A DNA stretch of 64,000 bases from Firm-13 sp037143795 (lineage in GTDB: Bacteria; Bacillota; Clostridia; Saccharofermentanales; Saccharofermentanaceae), in contig JBAWXZ010000006.1 of NCBI GenBank assembly GCA_037143795.1, positions 104,421 to 168,420 of the forward strand, given 5' to 3'. The translations under genes and the position numbers were made by a program. The notes below the pieces were generated by a model, which saw only the letters and a list, made by a program, of their open reading frames with translations, was not told the DNA's origin and ran no database searches. The stretch's first letter is position 1. Every line of letters begins with the position of its first letter. This document shows, piece by piece, positions 63,701-64,000 of the stretch.

Positions 63701-64000
63701 GGCAGCGCCAGTGTGACGCTCTATGCCCAGTGGACTGCCAACGACTACTCGGTAATTTATGACGCCAATGGCGGAACCGGAACGCAGACCGACATCACCA
63801 TCTACCATATCGGCAATACCGTAACCGTCAGGGACCAGGGGACAATGGTTTATACCGGCTACACCTTTGCCGGCTGGAACACAGCGGCTAACGGATCCGG
63901 AACATCCTATGCGCCGGCTGCAACCTTCACAATGGGCAGCGCCGATGTGACGCTCTATGCCCAGTGGACTGCCAACGACTACTCGGTAATTTATGACGCC
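57764..64000 (+). CDS. giant secreted repeat protein (ChW and InlB-type/Listeria-Bacteroides repeats), 3' end outside the window
   Basis: An open frame of 2079 codons that runs off the window, so the true length and any wall anchor are unknown. Residues 1-30 form a signal peptide ending VVLA. Three clostridial hydrophobic-W (ChW) repeats follow (about 36-167, each with QNIGW or similar and a SGTTGQSLRLEAI-type end), then an InlB-B-like repeat (about 170-229: FNSDGGTAVPSITQAYGTAV). That whole block is repeated at about 240-434. From residue 435 there are at least 21 copies of a 77-78-residue Listeria-Bacteroides (Flg_new) repeat, with YNANGGTGTQTDSTVYHIG, GYTFAGWNTAANGSGTSYAP and VTLYAQWTANN in each. 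The ATG at 57764 has GAAGGGTGG ahead. A surface adhesin or matrix protein is likely; ligand unknown. Confidence 0.85.
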   Translation, partial: MFIKKNRRLQCVFLSLVLVLNGLSLSVVLAESSPVGVTYQSHVQNIGWQNAVSDGATSGTTGQSLRLEAIKINLVNAPEGAGIKYQSHIQNIGWGSLAADGAMSGTTGHNLRLEAIKISLVNMPGYSVQYRVHVQSIGWMNWVSNGEVAGTTGRSLQIEAIEIKVFNETPYTITFNSDGGTAVPSITQAYGTAVTVPADPTKEDYTFAGWDPAIPATMPEGGAALTARWTINHTITSSLFGVNYQSHVQNIGWQNTVADGATAGTSGQSLRMEAIRINLVNPPAGAGIEYQAHVQDIGWQNAVADGSTAGTTGQSLRIEAMRISLVNMPGFSVQYRAYVQDIGWMNWVSDGQVAGTTGRNLRMEACAIRVINVSQNTITFNSDGGSAVPSITQAYGTNVTAPADPTKEGYTFAGWSPAIPATMPAGGASLTAQWTANNYSVTYNANGGTGTQTDSTVYHIGNTVTVKNQGTIAYTGYTFNGWNTADNGSGTAYAPSATFTMGSASVTLYAQWTANNYSVTYNANGGTGTQTDSTVYHIGNTVTVKNQGTMAYTGYTFAGWNTAANGSGTSYAPAATFTMGSASVALYAQWTANNYAVTYDANGGTGTQTDSTVYHIGNTVTVRDQGTMAYTGYTFAGWNTAANGSGTAYAPAATFTMGSASVTLYAQWTANNYSVTYNANGGTGTQTDSTVYHIGNTVTVRDQGTMAYTGYTFTGWNTVANGSGTAYTPSATFTMGSASVTLYAQWTANNYSVTYNANGGTGTQTDSTVYHIGNTVTVKNQGTMAYTGCTFAGWNTLANGSGTSYAVGATFTMGSTNVTLYAQWINNYSVTYNANGGTGTQTDSAVYHVGDTVTVKNQGTMAYTGYTFAGWNTLANGSGTSYAAGATFTMGSTGVTLYAQWTANNYSVTYNANGGTGTQTDSTVYHIGNTVTVKNQGTMAYTGYSLAGWNTLANGSGTSYAVGATFTMGSANVTLYAQWTANNYAVTYDANGGTGTQTDSAVYHIGDTVTVKNQGTMAYTGYTFAVWNTAANGSGTSYSPAATFTMGGTGVTLYAQWTANNYSVTYNANGGTGTQTDSTVYHIGNTVTVKNQGTMAYTGYSLAGWNTAANGSGTSYAVGATFTMGSANVTLYAQWTANNYSVTYNANSGTGTQTDSTVYHIGDTVTVKNQGTMAYTGYTFAGWNTAANGSGTSYAPSATFTMGSTGVTLYAQWTANDYAVTYDANGATGTQTDSTVYHIGNTVTVKNQGTMTFTGCTFTGWNTAANGSGTSYAVGATFAMGSANVTLYAQWTANNYSVIYNANGGTGTQTDSTVYHIGDTVTVKNQGTMAYIGYTFAGWNTAANGSGTAYAPAATFTMGSASVTLYAQWTANNYSVTYNANGGTGTQTDSTVYHIGNTVTARDQGTMAYTGYSFAGWNTAANGSGTSYAPAATFTMGSADVTLYAQWTANNYSVSYNANGGTGTQIDSTVYHIGDTVTVKNQGTMAYTGYTFAGWNTLSNGTGTSFTAGTAFTMGSANVALYAQWTANYAVTYDANDGTGTQTDSTVYHIGDTVTVKNQGTMAYTGYTFAGWNTLANGSGTSYAAGATFTMGSTGVTLYAQWTANNYSVTYNANGGTGTQTDSTIYHIGNTVTVRDQGTMAYAGYSFNGWNTAANGSGTAYAPEATFAMGSANVTLYAQWAANYAVTYNANGGTGTQTDSTVYHIGNTVTVKNQGTMAYTGYTFNGWNTADNGSGTAYAPAATFTMGSANVTLYAQWTVNDYSVIYDAHGGTGEQTDSTVYHIGNTVTVKNQGTMAYTGYTFNGWNTADNGSGTAYAPAATFTMGSANVTLYAQWTANNYSVTYNANGGTGTQTDSTIYHIGNTVTVRDQGTMAYAGYSFNGWNTAANGSGTAYAPEATFAMGSANVTLYAQWAANYAVTYNANGGTGTQTDSTVYHIGDTVTVKNQGTMAYTGYTFAGWNTAANGSGTAYAPAATFTMGSASVTLYAQWTANDYSVIYDANGGTGTQTDITIYHIGNTVTVRDQGTMVYTGYTFAGWNTAANGSGTSYAPAATFTMGSADVTLYAQWTANDYSVIYDA
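62549..62881 (+). repeat. exact long duplication, first copy
   Basis: These 333 bases recur without change at 63248-63580, an offset of 699 bp, equal to three units (234+234+231). Neighbouring units elsewhere differ at many sites, so this is a recent duplication or an assembly effect. Confidence 0.9.
63248..63580 (+). repeat. exact long duplication, second copy
   Basis: Second copy of the 333-base block at 62549-62881. The two copies diverge right after the shared catatcggc (62882 is a, 63581 is g). Confidence 0.9.

Larger units (their letters stand above)
59066..64000 (+). repeat. tandem 231/234-bp coding repeat array
   Basis: The conserved CAG-TGG codons that end each unit fall at 59060, 59294, 59528, 59762, 59996, 60230, 60461, 60695, 60929, 61163, 61397, 61631, 61865, 62099, 62333, 62564, 62798, 63029, 63263, 63497, 63728 and 63962, all in one frame. 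That gives 21 full units, 17 of 234 bp and four of 231 bp (after 60230, 62333, 62798 and 63497), plus the start of another. The short units lack one codon in the TANNY linker. Confidence 0.95.

Noticed and set aside
59066..64000. Array read as a CRISPR or satellite
   Set aside because: Units are 231/234 bp, keep one coding frame and encode a known surface-repeat type, with no alternating spacer pattern.

Overview
The window looks like chromosomal DNA from a Gram-positive anaerobe of the class Clostridia (Bacillota), moderately AT-rich by eye. Reasons: strong GGAGG-type ribosome binding sites, lipoprotein and single-membrane export signals, clostridial hydrophobic-W (ChW) modules, a NiaR-controlled NAD operon, PadR and NarL-type regulators, and a GH73-like wall hydrolase. 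The species cannot be named from this sequence. No rRNA, tRNA, CRISPR array, prophage or insertion sequence was recognised.

Layout. 1-12.8 kb, plus strand: the 3' part of a PcrA-type helicase, two HD-domain nucleotide hydrolases (dGTPase-like and YfbR-like), an envelope group (exported glucosaminidase-like protein, membrane-anchored cohesin/cadherin-like protein, GtrA protein), folC, a TPR-like membrane protein and thrC. 12.9-23 kb: a PadR regulator, release factor 3 (minus), a NYN RNase-like protein with malQ, an AEC transporter, a PadR/HAAS/DUF4097 operon, a TspO-like protein overlapping a convergent glycosyltransferase. 23-31 kb: an amino-acid ABC importer, a NarL-type two-component system and the ABC-2 exporter it probably controls. 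31-38 kb, minus strand: PIN-PhoH ATPase, an ammonium transporter fused to a P-II protein with a small membrane protein in front, a degenerate-GGDEF/EAL protein, and a YaiI/DUF188 protein. 38-44.5 kb: a PD-(D/E)XK-like protein, then niaR-nadA-nadB-nadC-lipB-lipA. 44.5-49.4 kb: a membrane-linked glycerophosphodiesterase (minus), an alpha/beta hydrolase, a beta-propeller-like lipoprotein and an acetate-type transporter (minus). 49.8-57.4 kb: an alpha-galactoside uptake and hydrolysis operon with a LacI regulator at each end. 57.8 kb to the end: a very large secreted repeat protein, still open at the window edge, with at least 21 tandem 77-78-residue repeats.

How the parts work together. NiaR, NadA, NadB and NadC make NAD from aspartate under niacin control, and the lipoate genes follow with overlapping starts. 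The LacI-type regulators, sugar-binding protein, two permeases and GH36 alpha-galactosidase form a raffinose/melibiose-type system; its ATPase is not in the window. The two-component system sits divergent from an ABC-2 exporter with a perfect palindrome between them.

The most unusual signal is at 32.7-35.3 kb. A good minus-strand promoter starts a leader of about 143 nt carrying two successive terminator-like hairpins with related flanking sequence, followed by a 105-residue membrane protein and an Amt with a C-terminal P-II domain that lacks the usual uridylylated tyrosine. This looks like a nitrogen-sensing unit with its own RNA-level control; no regulator for it is identified here. The second is the repeat protein, whose DNA shows a 333-bp exact duplication at 699-bp spacing, evidence of recent repeat shuffling or of an assembly problem.
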